Shown here in pieces: positions 30,620 to 38,984 of a stretch of DNA of 43,923 nt. The stretch's first letter is position 1; each line of letters starts with the position of its first letter. The DNA is from Desulfatiglans anilini DSM 4660 (GTDB lineage Bacteria; Desulfobacterota; DSM-4660; Desulfatiglandales; Desulfatiglandaceae). The DNA is taken from assembly GCF_000422285.1 (NCBI RefSeq), contig NZ_AULM01000029.1, positions 1 through 43,923 on the forward strand, written 5' to 3'. The position numbers and the translations under genes were made by a program. The notes under the pieces were generated by a model. The model did not search any database, was not told the DNA's origin, and was given only the letters and a program-made list of their open reading frames with translations.

Positions 30620-31948
30620 CTAGTGCATGGGGGCGCCGGGGGGATTGACGATCAGCATCGTCATCATGCCGCCCGGGAAAATGTCGTAGTTGACCATCTC
30701 TTTTTCGGTGTGAGAGTGCCACATGTAGACGAATCCGCCGTAAGGGTTGAGGCCTCCTTCACCGGGGGGGAGGGCCTCCATCCGGCCTAGGAAGGGCGAA
30801 CCACTCCAGAAGCCGCCGAAGGTGAGATCCAGATCCTGAGGAAGGGCGACGGGAAAGGGTTTTCCGTGGTCGGCGCACCACTCCCAGGTGTTGTCGTCGA
30901 ATCCGTCACCGTCCATGTCCATGCACATGTGCGCGTAGTCGGGGTCGTTGGGATCTCCATAGATATCCCAGCCCATTCCCTTGCCCGTCCATCCGAAGAT
31001 GGCATCGGCCGTCTCGCCCGGCACCGACTGCAAGGTGAACACCTCATAGCTCAGGTCCGCTCCGGCCCCGGCCTCACTTTGCAGCAGCCTCCCGTTGCGC
31101 GCGATCACCCTGGAGTGGTTGCCGTGGTGGTGGAAGGGGTGCAGATCCCTTCCCGCGCCGATGATCCTCAGCAGCAGCCTCTGCCCCGGCTGCATCATGG
31201 GCATGCTGTCATAGGGCTGGGTCGGCAGCCAATCCACACCGGGCATCAGCATGGTGTCGGGGGCGCACCGGCCGTTGATGAACCAGTAGTTCGGAAAGTA
31301 ATCCGAGAGGTAGTTGGTGTCCTCGAGGGCGGCCGGCCCCTGGAACTCGACCAGCTGGTGAAGCCGCGGGTCCATCTCGCTCAGGAGGAAAAGGTACTCC
31401 TGATCGTACATCGAATCCGGGTGCCCGTACGCCGTGGGATGGGAGGCATCGAAGCCGGTGGGCCTCACGATGATCGCCCCCAGGAGCCCCATCTCCACCT
31501 GGAGTTCCGGGTGGGTGCCGCTGTGGTAGAGGTAGGTCCCCGCGTGGGTGGCGGTGAAGGTGTATTCCACTGTGCCCCCCGGCGGCGCCTCGTCGGTGAT
31601 AAGGCCGGCAGTGCCGCCCTGCGTTGACACGACGTGCCCCGGGAACAGAATGGATGCATTCTGCCCGTAAGGCAGTTGGTTCGTCAGGGTCACCGTCACC
31701 TCGTCCCCCTGGTTGACGATGAAGGTCGGTCCGGGATACTGGGCCCGCCCATCCCCGTCCGCATAACCCCAGAAATAGACGCTCCCCCCGTCCGGTGTGC
31801 TGATGTGATCCGCTTTTGCGGTCAGGCTGAAGCTGGGCCCCGGGATGCCGTCGATCATGGCCCAGGCCGGGCCGCCCCACAAGATCAGGCACAGGGCAAC
31901 CGAAAGCACCATGGGCAGCTTCGCCGCGTGTATGGATCGTAGTCTCAT
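30620..31948 (-). CDS. multicopper oxidase-like protein with HPFHHHG and HSH motifs
   Basis: The 442-residue exported protein (signal LPMVLSVALCLILWGGPAWA) has cupredoxin domains with VYFWGYADGD, YPGPTFIVNQGDEVTVTLTNQLP, TYLYHSGTHPELQVEMG, QRLLLRIIGAGRDLHPFHHHGNH and, near the C-terminus, FVYMWHSHTEKEMVNYD. HPFHHHG corresponds to the HPxHxHG motif that provides type 1, 2 and 3 copper ligands. The last motif is HSH rather than HCH, so the type 1 Cys is missing. The first-domain HWHG is also absent. An insert DMDGDGFDDNT looks like a calcium-binding loop. ATG 31948 follows GGAGGAG at ideal spacing; an upstream ATG at 31966 would include that site within the coding region. It is 20 bp downstream of the third oxidase gene. 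Confidence 0.78.
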   Translation of the reverse strand: MRLRSIHAAKLPMVLSVALCLILWGGPAWAMIDGIPGPSFSLTAKADHISTPDGGSVYFWGYADGDGRAQYPGPTFIVNQGDEVTVTLTNQLPYGQNASILFPGHVVSTQGGTAGLITDEAPPGGTVEYTFTATHAGTYLYHSGTHPELQVEMGLLGAIIVRPTGFDASHPTAYGHPDSMYDQEYLFLLSEMDPRLHQLVEFQGPAALEDTNYLSDYFPNYWFINGRCAPDTMLMPGVDWLPTQPYDSMPMMQPGQRLLLRIIGAGRDLHPFHHHGNHSRVIARNGRLLQSEAGAGADLSYEVFTLQSVPGETADAIFGWTGKGMGWDIYGDPNDPDYAHMCMDMDGDGFDDNTWEWCADHGKPFPVALPQDLDLTFGGFWSGSPFLGRMEALPPGEGGLNPYGGFVYMWHSHTEKEMVNYDIFPGGMMTMLIVNPPGAPMH

Positions 31949-31968
31949 GGCTACTCCTCCTTCCATTC

Positions 31969-33234
31969 TTATTGGATCCGGATTTCGGTCATCATGCCGC
32001 CGAAGGGATCATCATCGTTGCTGAGGTAATTGAGATTGGTCGTGTAAAGGAAATAGGTTCCCGGATCCACATCCGCCGTGTCGAGGATGACGTCCAGGGC
32101 CTCCCCGCCGCCCAGTGTGACCGAGTGGGTCGTGTAGTAGAGGTCCTTCCCGGGGGTGATCCCGTCGGGGCTCGGCCCTCTCAGGAGCCGGGCGTTATAC
32201 CCGACCACCTTCATCGGGATGCCCAGGCTCGCGAGGGTGTAAAACCGGGTCACGTTCAGATTGGAGACGCGCAGCAGGATCTTCTGGCCCTGGCTTGCCT
32301 CGATCAGGCTGCTGACGGGCTGGGAGACCCTTCCCATGTTCTCCATGGGCGGCGTCAGCGAACCCGGCACGATCGTGTCAGGGTATCCCCGGCCGTTCAG
32401 CATGGGATAATCGTCCCTCATGAGGGCGAAGGGCAGGGGGTTGACCGATTCGCTTGCATCGTGGAACGCCGAATCGAAGGACCCGATCTGGATCGGGTAC
32501 TCGACGTCGTAGTAGGTGGAGCCATCCCCGTCGTTGTAGGCGTATGTATATCCCGCCTGGTGGATGAAGCCGTTCAGGTCCTGCCCGGCGGGCAGCCGAT
32601 TTTGGGCCGGTCTGACGTACAGGTTTCCGAGCATACCCATCTGCATGTGCTCGGTGGCCTCCACGTGGCAGTGGTACATGTAGGTGCCGGGCTCCACCAC
32701 GTGGTAGAAATAGGTGAGGGTCGCCCCCATGTTGATCGAGATGGAGGCATCCGGCACCCCGTCAAAGACGGAGGAGGCCTGCGGGAAACCGTGCCAGTGG
32801 ACCGTGTGGGGGTCGAAGAGGTCGGGGCGCATCATCATCCCGACGTTGGTGAGGTTCAGGTAAAACCGGTCCCCTTCATCGAGCACGATGGTGGGGGCGG
32901 GGAAAGCGGCCGACATCATCCCTTCCTCCATCACCCTGTCTTCGGGGATGCCCGTCACGTCGCCGAAGCCGAACATGTACATCGACCTTCCGTCGGCCAT
33001 GGAGATGTACCCGTCTCCGGCTGAAAGGTGCATGCACTTGACGCCCGGGTCATACTCCGGGTTCGGTTTGTTGCTGGGCTTCCCGTTCGGCAGAAGCAGG
33101 AACGGGTCCGGTATGCTGTCCCCGTTCAGGTCACCGGGGCATTGGACAAGGATCTGGGCCATCGCAGGCACCGACCCGCCAAGCAGCAGAAAGGCCATGG
33201 CAAGCAGAGCCGCATATCTTGAAAGCTGCTTCAT
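31969..33234 (-). CDS. multicopper oxidase-like protein with HWHG and HCH motifs
   Basis: The 421-residue exported protein (signal YAALLAMAFLLLGGSVPAMA) has an N-terminal domain with HTVHWHGFPQ (about residue 145) and TYMYHCHVEATEHMQMGMLG (about residue 190). These are the HxH type 2/3 motif and a Cys-containing HCH...H..M type 1 site. The C-terminal cupredoxin domain (KILLRVSNLNVTRFYTLASLG, then DVDPGTYFLYTTNL) has lost the HPxHxH and HCH ligands expected there. The oxidase is therefore incomplete alone and complementary to its neighbour. DLNGDSIPDPFLL near residue 35 resembles a Ca-binding dockerin-type loop. AAGGAG before ATG 33234. It lies 66 bp after the beta-helix gene, with a strong hairpin in between. 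Confidence 0.8.
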   Translation of the reverse strand: MKQLSRYAALLAMAFLLLGGSVPAMAQILVQCPGDLNGDSIPDPFLLLPNGKPSNKPNPEYDPGVKCMHLSAGDGYISMADGRSMYMFGFGDVTGIPEDRVMEEGMMSAAFPAPTIVLDEGDRFYLNLTNVGMMMRPDLFDPHTVHWHGFPQASSVFDGVPDASISINMGATLTYFYHVVEPGTYMYHCHVEATEHMQMGMLGNLYVRPAQNRLPAGQDLNGFIHQAGYTYAYNDGDGSTYYDVEYPIQIGSFDSAFHDASESVNPLPFALMRDDYPMLNGRGYPDTIVPGSLTPPMENMGRVSQPVSSLIEASQGQKILLRVSNLNVTRFYTLASLGIPMKVVGYNARLLRGPSPDGITPGKDLYYTTHSVTLGGGEALDVILDTADVDPGTYFLYTTNLNYLSNDDDPFGGMMTEIRIQ

Positions 33235-33258
33235 CTCGTTTCTCCTTTCATTGGATCT

Positions 33259-33288
33259 CTGCCTGCCGGGGCGATCCCCGGAAGGCAG
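33259..33288 (-). other. strong intra-operon hairpin between beta-helix and oxidase genes
   Basis: CTGCCT-G-CCGGGG-CGAT-CCCCGG-A-AGGCAG is two perfect 6-bp stems with one mismatch and a tetraloop. No T-tract follows on the minus strand. It could be a processing or mRNA-stability element that sets different levels of the two neighbours. Confidence 0.5.
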
Positions 33289-33300
33289 AGCGGGTTCTCT

Positions 33301-36300
33301 TTACGGGAGCAGCTCGTCTGCGCCGATATCCACCGGAGCGGTTCGGAGCTCGCCGTCGAAATCCCAGGCAAGATCCGGGTAGGCCCCGCTAAGAGGGGTC
33401 CCTGCACCCACGGCAGGCGACCCTGCTTGGATGTGGTAATCGCTGCACACCCCGGGGTTTCCATCTCCAGGGACGGCATCGTCGCAGCGGGTGAGGGGCC
33501 CGAAGCGCACCTTGATGAAGTTTCCTCCCTCGTCAAAGGCCGGAGCGGGCTGCAGCGCCGTGGTGCCTTCGCCCGGAACGACCGTCGTCCCCCTGCCGCC
33601 GTTCAGATAGGGGAATACGAACCCCGGGTCCAAACTGACGTTCGTCCCGTCGTATCCGGTGGCGTCGGTCAGGATGGAGTAGGCCGGATCCAGGCTTCCG
33701 GCGGCGCCCATCACGGCGAGATCCCAGTGAGGTTCGGGTGCGGGCTGCAGCGTGTACACCGGATCCGCATCATTGGGGTCTCCCGTGAAGTAGAACGAGC
33801 GATTCTCCCAAACGATGTCGTTCGCGAGCTGCGGGTTGCTGAAGACCCCGGCCACACCCAATGCCGCCAGTTCAGGGCTGTGGGCGCGGGAGACGATGCC
33901 GGCCGGCTGGGGGCTCGACACATTCGGGTTGCCCGGCGAAAAGGCCTCGCCTGCCGTGGCCGTGCTGTCGTTGTGAGCCACGGTGTTGTGAAGGATGTTC
34001 ACCCTTGCGCCGTCATAGAGCGAGATTCCGCCCCCGGCCAGGGCGGCCAGGTTGTTGACCACCATGTTGTTGAGGATGTCGATGGTGTGCCACTGGTCGG
34101 CCTTTTTTAAATTGTCGGCCACATCCTGACCGTTGGCGCGCTGGACGGCGATGCCGCCCCCATCGCCGGCTTCAGCCGCGTTGCCTTGGATCAGGTTCCC
34201 GATCACCTTGACACTGCCCGACCCGGGGCTGAGACTGCCCGGGCCGCCAAGGGGGGCCTGCCCGCCGACGAAGATGCCGCCGCCCATGACCGTCACCCCC
34301 TGGTTGAAGGATTCATTGAAGAGGACGGTGTTGCGTGCGATGAGGCCGTTGTCGCTGAGGCCCAGGTGGCCGATGCCGCCGCCCTGGCCGAGGGTGAAGT
34401 TGCCGCAGATATAGTTCTCCACGAGGCTGTAGCCGTCCGAGCCCGTGCACAGGGAGACGCCGCCACCCGCCCCGCCGAGGCCGCCGTTCTGGGTGATGTG
34501 GTTGTTGTGGATTCGGATGAAGTCATTGTCGGCATCCGAGTGCAAAAGGGTGTTGCCCTGCTCCACGGTCAACTGGGCGTGCCCGAGGCGGATGCCGCCT
34601 CCGAAAAAGCCGCTGTTGTTGATGATCCGGTTGTTGCTGATCTCCAGGTAGTCCCCATAGCCGTTGACCACGATGCCGCCGCCCTGATCGGAGCCCCTGA
34701 TGGTGAAGCCGTCGATCCGGGCCCCCCGGTTCCGCGGGTGGTCGAAGCGGCTGTTCCCGCCCGACTTCGCGAGCACCAGGATGCCGGCGCCTTCCTCATT
34801 GAAGAGCGTCACGGGTTCGATCCCGCCAAAGCCGATCTCCTGGCCCGGCGCGAGGTCAACGAGGTTCCCTTCGATGAGCTGCCGAACCTTATCCCTCCAG
34901 GCCGTGAGCTTCTCGGCCTGGACGCCCTTCACCGCGTTGATGACCACGCTGCCTGCGCCGTATCCCTGCAGCCTCACCGGCTTCCACATGATCACGGATT
35001 CATTGTAGGTGCCCGGGGGCACGAGGATAAGATCCCCGGGATCGGCGGCATCGATCGCAGCCTGAATGGAGCCGCCTGCCGGGACGGTCAGGACCTCAGC
35101 CTGCCGCGCCGTCCCCACCTGGACCGTGATGCCCCTGATGGTGGAAAGGCCGTTGTCGTTGCGTGTGATGACCAGCTGGTAGGCAGCCCCCTGCCTGGGG
35201 ATATTGGACGGGGTTGTGGCCGTGACAGCGGCGTTGCTCCAATTGTTCACGGTCAATGGATAAATTGTCCCATCGGCCGCGACGAGCTTGACCGTGCCTC
35301 CGCTGCCGAACCCATAGTCCCTCAAGACCGTGCGGGATCCTGCCCCATCGAAGGTCGGGTCGGGTATGGCCACCGACCCCATGGAGTAAATGGTGAGCGG
35401 GCTGTTGCCCCCCGGAACGTACGGGCCGTTTTGGACATAGTCGATCACCGGCGTCCCGTCGGGGAACTCGCAGTCGAGGGGGTACTGGTCCGGCCCCGCG
35501 AAGGCCGCCACGGGGATGACGGGCGTATCCAGGTAGGTGGTTGCACCCGGCATGTACTGGAAGGTGTAGCAGAAGGTGCTGTATTGCGCATTGTGATAGC
35601 CCAGCGGATCGGCGTTGGAATCGTTCATACAGGTGGTGATCATGTTGGGCGATATGCCGCTTGGCTGAGGCAGGTTCTCCGTGTAGGTGGAGGGCACCAG
35701 GGCATTGTACCTGCCCCACTCATCCGAGTAGGTCTGCCCGATCAGGCGGCCCGCCCAGTCGTAAATGCCGACCGGGAGCCAGGGCGGAGCATACTTTTCT
35801 CCGAACTGGGGAGAGGTGGGGTCGAACTCGTTCGCCGTATCATCCAGGATGAATCCGACAATGTGACCGGCGATCGGCGTCTGGGTGAAGAGGAAGAAGT
35901 CGGCCGCCGCATTTTGCCCGCCGCTCAGGTTGATGAACTTTCGGTCGCAGAGGTTCAAGACCGCGTCTTTCTTGGGGGCGGCGACACCGGGAAACAATGT
36001 CAGTTCAGCAGGGACCGTATACGGCTCGCCGACGCACTGAGGCGGAAGCAGCTGCGGACTGATGAGGTAATCCTCCCCGAAATCCACGTTTTTGTCCTGG
36101 CTCTTGACGATCTCGTATCCCTGGGGAGGGATCACCTCGACGACGTATTGCCCGGCGGGAAGCGGAACAACGTCGCCATTTGCAATCACACTGCCAGATG
36201 CGTCAACTGTGACACCGTCAGGGCAGTATTCCGTAAAGGCGTAGCCGCCGTCGAACACGCCCGGCCTCACCTGGTTCCAGTTGTACATGCCGTCGTAGCA

Positions 36301-38271
36301 CCGGCCGCCGTTATAAAAGGGGTCGCCGGGGTCGCCCGGGCAGCCGGTGGGCGGATCGCCGTCCCAGCTGTCGGTGGTGGTCGAGTTGACAAGCAGGCCC
36401 GGCACCGGATTCCCGCTTCCGTCATAGACCACGGAGTACAGGTTCACGCGCACGTTGGGGATTCCCGGTTCCCAGGGCTCTGCGGCCCCGTATTCGGGGT
36501 CGTCCTCGGCACGGGTCGTCGAATAGAAGACCATCCCCGAGATGCCGCCGTTTTCTCCCGGGCCATACGCCTTTTTGCCCCACATCATGACGCTCGTTTG
36601 CCCGAGAAAACCCTGGAAGGCCTGGGTAAGGACGGGGCCTGTCTCCGTGCGATAGGCCAAACCTCCATTGTCCGGCTGGGCCTGCGGATTCAGCTGTCCG
36701 CCGAACGTCCAGGGATCGGTGCCGTCTATCGGCCCTCCATGGTCGACGACCACGGTAACCCCCGTCGCCTTGAAACGTTCGAACCCCACCTCGGCCACCT
36801 GCCAGGAGAAAAACGGGAAAACCTCGTCGAAGGGGACGTACCCCTCGTGGTCCGTGGTCATGGACTGGTACATGGTGCCGTCCCGCCAGCGCAGGTTGAC
36901 GGTCTGGTCCATCATGGGCATCTCGCCTTCGCCCCAGAAGCCGTCTTCGTCCAGATCGTTGAACACGAAGTGCTCCAGCCTCGTAAACCACTGGAAGACG
37001 GGGACATCACCCAGTTCGAGGTCTGTCCCCTCCTCCACCCTGACGCCGTGAAAGGCGAAGATGAGATCCAGGTTGTCGTCCCAGACCACGAGCTGGTAAT
37101 CTCCGGGCGGCACGTTGGGGATCTCGAAGGTCCCGTCGGAGTTGCATCTCTTGGCGAACACCCCTCTTCCGGCAGGCCCGAGGTTCAGGCCGACCCACGG
37201 GGTGGTGTGCCCGAACGGGGCGCCGTTATAAAAGGCATAGTCCGGCGGTCGGGAGAGGTGGAGGTTCACGACCTGGCCCGTGATGCTGCTCCCGCCGGTG
37301 AGAACCGTCGTGTCGTTCATCGGGCTCACGAATCCGAAGAAGACATGCCAGCCCGGGGGGCCGAACTCCGCGAAGAAAGGAGGTTCGTTGGCCTTGACCC
37401 AGGCGTCGATAACCCTGGTGCCCTCGATCGTGGAGGTCTGGGCCCAGTTCGTGCCCGGAGGCGGCACGGCGAGGATCCCGTACTTCCCGGGTGCGAGATT
37501 CTTGATGACCGCCTCCCCGTTCGCATCGGTGAGCACATAGCCGTTCCCCATCATCGCCACGGTGCCGTCCGGATTGTAGGTGGTCCCGATGGGGTTGCCG
37601 AAGGCGTCCATCATCATGGCGCCGGCCGACATCCCGTACCGGCCGCCTGCGTCTTCCACGATGATCTTGAAGCCGGCGAGCCCTACTTCCTGGGGAAGAT
37701 CCGGCGCATTGTTGATGGGGAAGTTGTCCTCGAAGACGAAGACCGTGATCTGCGCCGTCGGGAGCGGCAGGGCGTTCAGGTAGACCGGCACATCTATTTC
37801 TCCCCCTGTGAGCGCCGCCGCGCCGATGCTCCAACTTCCCGAGTCTTTGGGAATGACGGAGACGTAGTAGGATTTCAAGGGATCCAGCGTGACAGTCATG
37901 GCATCGGGATCGACACCTTGTTCGTCTCCCACATCTCCCCACAAGACGGTCCAGGTTTCATCCCCCTGGGCGACGACCGGCATATAGCTCCGGTGAAAAC
38001 TCAATGCCAGGGTGTCGGGATCGGGGGTGCCCGGAGTCGTCCGGTAGGTCAGATCCTCCTCGATGACCCAGCGGTACGCTGTCAAAGGCACCGGCGTCAG
38101 GGGTTTTTGAAGGGAATCGCGGGGTACGCCCTTCACTTCGAATACGGCCGCTTGAGCCCCCGCAAACGTCCAGGTTTGCAGAAAAAGGAAAACAGCGGCG
38201 AGGACCATCAGCCACCCGCCGGTTTTCCACCTTTCTTTCCGATTTCCCATACTTCTTCCTCTGTGAACCAT
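33301..38271 (-). CDS. giant exported protein: repeated beta-sandwich domains plus right-handed beta-helix
   Basis: The 1656-residue protein has a long basic signal peptide (hydrophobic core WLMVLAAVFLFLQTWTFA). Residues about 60-950 contain repeated carboxypeptidase-regulatory/SdrD_B-like beta-sandwiches, recognised by NGYVLTDANGEAVIKNLAPGKYGI, FEIPNVPPGDYQLVVWD and PAGQYVVEVIPPQGYE. An IPT/TIG-like domain follows at about 955-1060. From about 1065, AGGSIQAAIDAADPGDLI and VPPGTYNESV open a right-handed parallel beta-helix of NosD/pectate-lyase type, with repeated N-N-x-I and GGGI turns up to about 1600. It ends with DIGADELLP, usual for polymorphic beta-helix proteins. ATG 38271 is chosen for its ideal AAGGAGG. 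It is likely a surface scaffold that displays or binds the oxidases encoded after it (inference). Confidence 0.78.
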   Translation of the reverse strand: MVHRGRSMGNRKERWKTGGWLMVLAAVFLFLQTWTFAGAQAAVFEVKGVPRDSLQKPLTPVPLTAYRWVIEEDLTYRTTPGTPDPDTLALSFHRSYMPVVAQGDETWTVLWGDVGDEQGVDPDAMTVTLDPLKSYYVSVIPKDSGSWSIGAAALTGGEIDVPVYLNALPLPTAQITVFVFEDNFPINNAPDLPQEVGLAGFKIIVEDAGGRYGMSAGAMMMDAFGNPIGTTYNPDGTVAMMGNGYVLTDANGEAVIKNLAPGKYGILAVPPPGTNWAQTSTIEGTRVIDAWVKANEPPFFAEFGPPGWHVFFGFVSPMNDTTVLTGGSSITGQVVNLHLSRPPDYAFYNGAPFGHTTPWVGLNLGPAGRGVFAKRCNSDGTFEIPNVPPGDYQLVVWDDNLDLIFAFHGVRVEEGTDLELGDVPVFQWFTRLEHFVFNDLDEDGFWGEGEMPMMDQTVNLRWRDGTMYQSMTTDHEGYVPFDEVFPFFSWQVAEVGFERFKATGVTVVVDHGGPIDGTDPWTFGGQLNPQAQPDNGGLAYRTETGPVLTQAFQGFLGQTSVMMWGKKAYGPGENGGISGMVFYSTTRAEDDPEYGAAEPWEPGIPNVRVNLYSVVYDGSGNPVPGLLVNSTTTDSWDGDPPTGCPGDPGDPFYNGGRCYDGMYNWNQVRPGVFDGGYAFTEYCPDGVTVDASGSVIANGDVVPLPAGQYVVEVIPPQGYEIVKSQDKNVDFGEDYLISPQLLPPQCVGEPYTVPAELTLFPGVAAPKKDAVLNLCDRKFINLSGGQNAAADFFLFTQTPIAGHIVGFILDDTANEFDPTSPQFGEKYAPPWLPVGIYDWAGRLIGQTYSDEWGRYNALVPSTYTENLPQPSGISPNMITTCMNDSNADPLGYHNAQYSTFCYTFQYMPGATTYLDTPVIPVAAFAGPDQYPLDCEFPDGTPVIDYVQNGPYVPGGNSPLTIYSMGSVAIPDPTFDGAGSRTVLRDYGFGSGGTVKLVAADGTIYPLTVNNWSNAAVTATTPSNIPRQGAAYQLVITRNDNGLSTIRGITVQVGTARQAEVLTVPAGGSIQAAIDAADPGDLILVPPGTYNESVIMWKPVRLQGYGAGSVVINAVKGVQAEKLTAWRDKVRQLIEGNLVDLAPGQEIGFGGIEPVTLFNEEGAGILVLAKSGGNSRFDHPRNRGARIDGFTIRGSDQGGGIVVNGYGDYLEISNNRIINNSGFFGGGIRLGHAQLTVEQGNTLLHSDADNDFIRIHNNHITQNGGLGGAGGGVSLCTGSDGYSLVENYICGNFTLGQGGGIGHLGLSDNGLIARNTVLFNESFNQGVTVMGGGIFVGGQAPLGGPGSLSPGSGSVKVIGNLIQGNAAEAGDGGGIAVQRANGQDVADNLKKADQWHTIDILNNMVVNNLAALAGGGISLYDGARVNILHNTVAHNDSTATAGEAFSPGNPNVSSPQPAGIVSRAHSPELAALGVAGVFSNPQLANDIVWENRSFYFTGDPNDADPVYTLQPAPEPHWDLAVMGAAGSLDPAYSILTDATGYDGTNVSLDPGFVFPYLNGGRGTTVVPGEGTTALQPAPAFDEGGNFIKVRFGPLTRCDDAVPGDGNPGVCSDYHIQAGSPAVGAGTPLSGAYPDLAWDFDGELRTAPVDIGADELLP

Positions 38272-38369
38272 GACATCCTCCTTCTCGTTGTTTGCCGCCT
38301 TCATCCACCGCCATGAAACCGTTCCGTTTCTCGCTGCCCAACCGGCGACTCCTTCCGGCCGGCAGATCC

Positions 38370-38390
38370 AGGCGGCCTCCGAGGCCGCCT
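38370..38390. other. perfect 10-bp inverted repeat upstream of the giant gene
   Basis: AGGCGGCCTC-C-GAGGCCGCCT (38370-38390) lies between the small ABM-domain gene and the giant gene. As RNA it would form a very stable hairpin but no T-tract follows; an attenuator or processing site is possible. The rest of 38272-38469 holds no gene. Confidence 0.4.
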
Positions 38391-38469
38391 CTGTCTCCGA
38401 CGCTGGCGCTCAGACCGTTCACCGCAACGAACCGCCCGGGTCCGAACTGCGCTGAAACAGGAACCGCTG

Positions 38470-38796
38470 TCACACACCATTCCAGTTTCCAACCCATTCA
38501 TGGACCGCTTCCTCCGCCAACCGCGCGTAACGTCTGGGCTCGCAGGGTGCCAGGAGAAGGTTCATGGCGCCCTGCAGCACCTTGTACATCTCGGATTGCC
38601 TATGCCGCTCGAGATCTTCGAGCGTCTCCCACACCTCGAACAGGCAGACTTCGTCCGGTTCCTCCAAGCTGAAGCAGGGGTCGCAGACGAGACATCCCTT
38701 GACCGACCGTATAGAAGGGACCAACGAGACCAGTGTCTGCAGGAGTTCTCTCCTTTTTTCCCGCCCGACTTTCATGTGGAAGGTGATCCAGATCAT
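38470..38796 (-). CDS. small antibiotic-biosynthesis-monooxygenase (ABM) fold protein
   Basis: The 108-residue ferredoxin-like protein, from ATG 38796, opens MIWITFHMKVGREKRRELLQTL, the usual ABM-domain start. SVKGCLVCDPCFSLEEPDEVCLFEVWETLEDLERHRQSEMYK follows, the standard second half (strand 'cllEvWet..dLerH..s'). Relatives include quinol monooxygenases and haem-degrading enzymes, but many are of unknown role. Three Cys in GCLVCDPC and EVC are unusual and might bind metal. There is no signal peptide, so it is the only cytoplasmic product of the set apart from the regulator. The ATG lies only about 2-3 bases after the predicted sigma54 transcription start, so it is either leaderless or initiates at the Met at 38775. 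It is first in the regulated gene set. Confidence 0.75.
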   Translation of the reverse strand: MIWITFHMKVGREKRRELLQTLVSLVPSIRSVKGCLVCDPCFSLEEPDEVCLFEVWETLEDLERHRQSEMYKVLQGAMNLLLAPCEPRRYARLAEEAVHEWVGNWNGV

Positions 38797-38808
38797 GAAA
38801 ACGGATAT

Positions 38809-38824
38809 AGCAAGATGCTGGCCA
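38809..38824 (-). promoter_or_regulatory. sigma54 (-24/-12) promoter
   Basis: TGGCCAGCATCTTGCT on the minus strand aligns with TGGCACGNNNNTTGCW: GG and GC are exactly 10 bp apart, and TGGC, G and TTGCT match. Transcription should start near 38798-38799. It lies between the gene for a sigma54 activator and the first gene of the copper/haem set. Confidence 0.75.
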
Positions 38825-38925
38825 GAAAAGGCAGGCGGTGCTGAAATCACTTGAATGGCTTTAAAAACAGATACTTATACAATACGGAGAAAGAGCGGAT
38901 CAAACGCATGAGGAGAGGTTCGGGG

Positions 38926-38954
38926 TATCCATATTTCGCGAACTATCCATATTT
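38926..38954. promoter_or_regulatory. candidate activator-binding (UAS) tandem repeat
   Basis: TATCCATATTT occurs twice, perfectly, at 38926-38936 and 38944-38954 (period 18 bp), 116-144 bp upstream of the -12 element. This is the usual distance for enhancer-binding sites of Fis-type sigma54 activators. The second copy extends to CCATATTTGG, a near-palindrome. Confidence 0.5.
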
Positions 38955-38984
38955 GGAGAGATCAAGAGCAAAAGGCGGGGGTGT

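Noticed and set aside
34186-38316. A 1376-codon plus-strand open frame opposite the beta-helix gene
   Set aside because: It is antisense to a gene with signal peptide, domains and an ideal ribosome site; its translation is low-complexity (D, G, R, H, V-rich) and resembles no family. GC-rich codon bias opens this strand by chance.
38424-38438. Second sigma54 promoter before the giant gene
   Set aside because: On the minus strand CGGGCGGTTCGTTGC keeps GG/GC spacing and TTGC but lacks the TGGCAC block; too weak beside the good site at 38809-38824.
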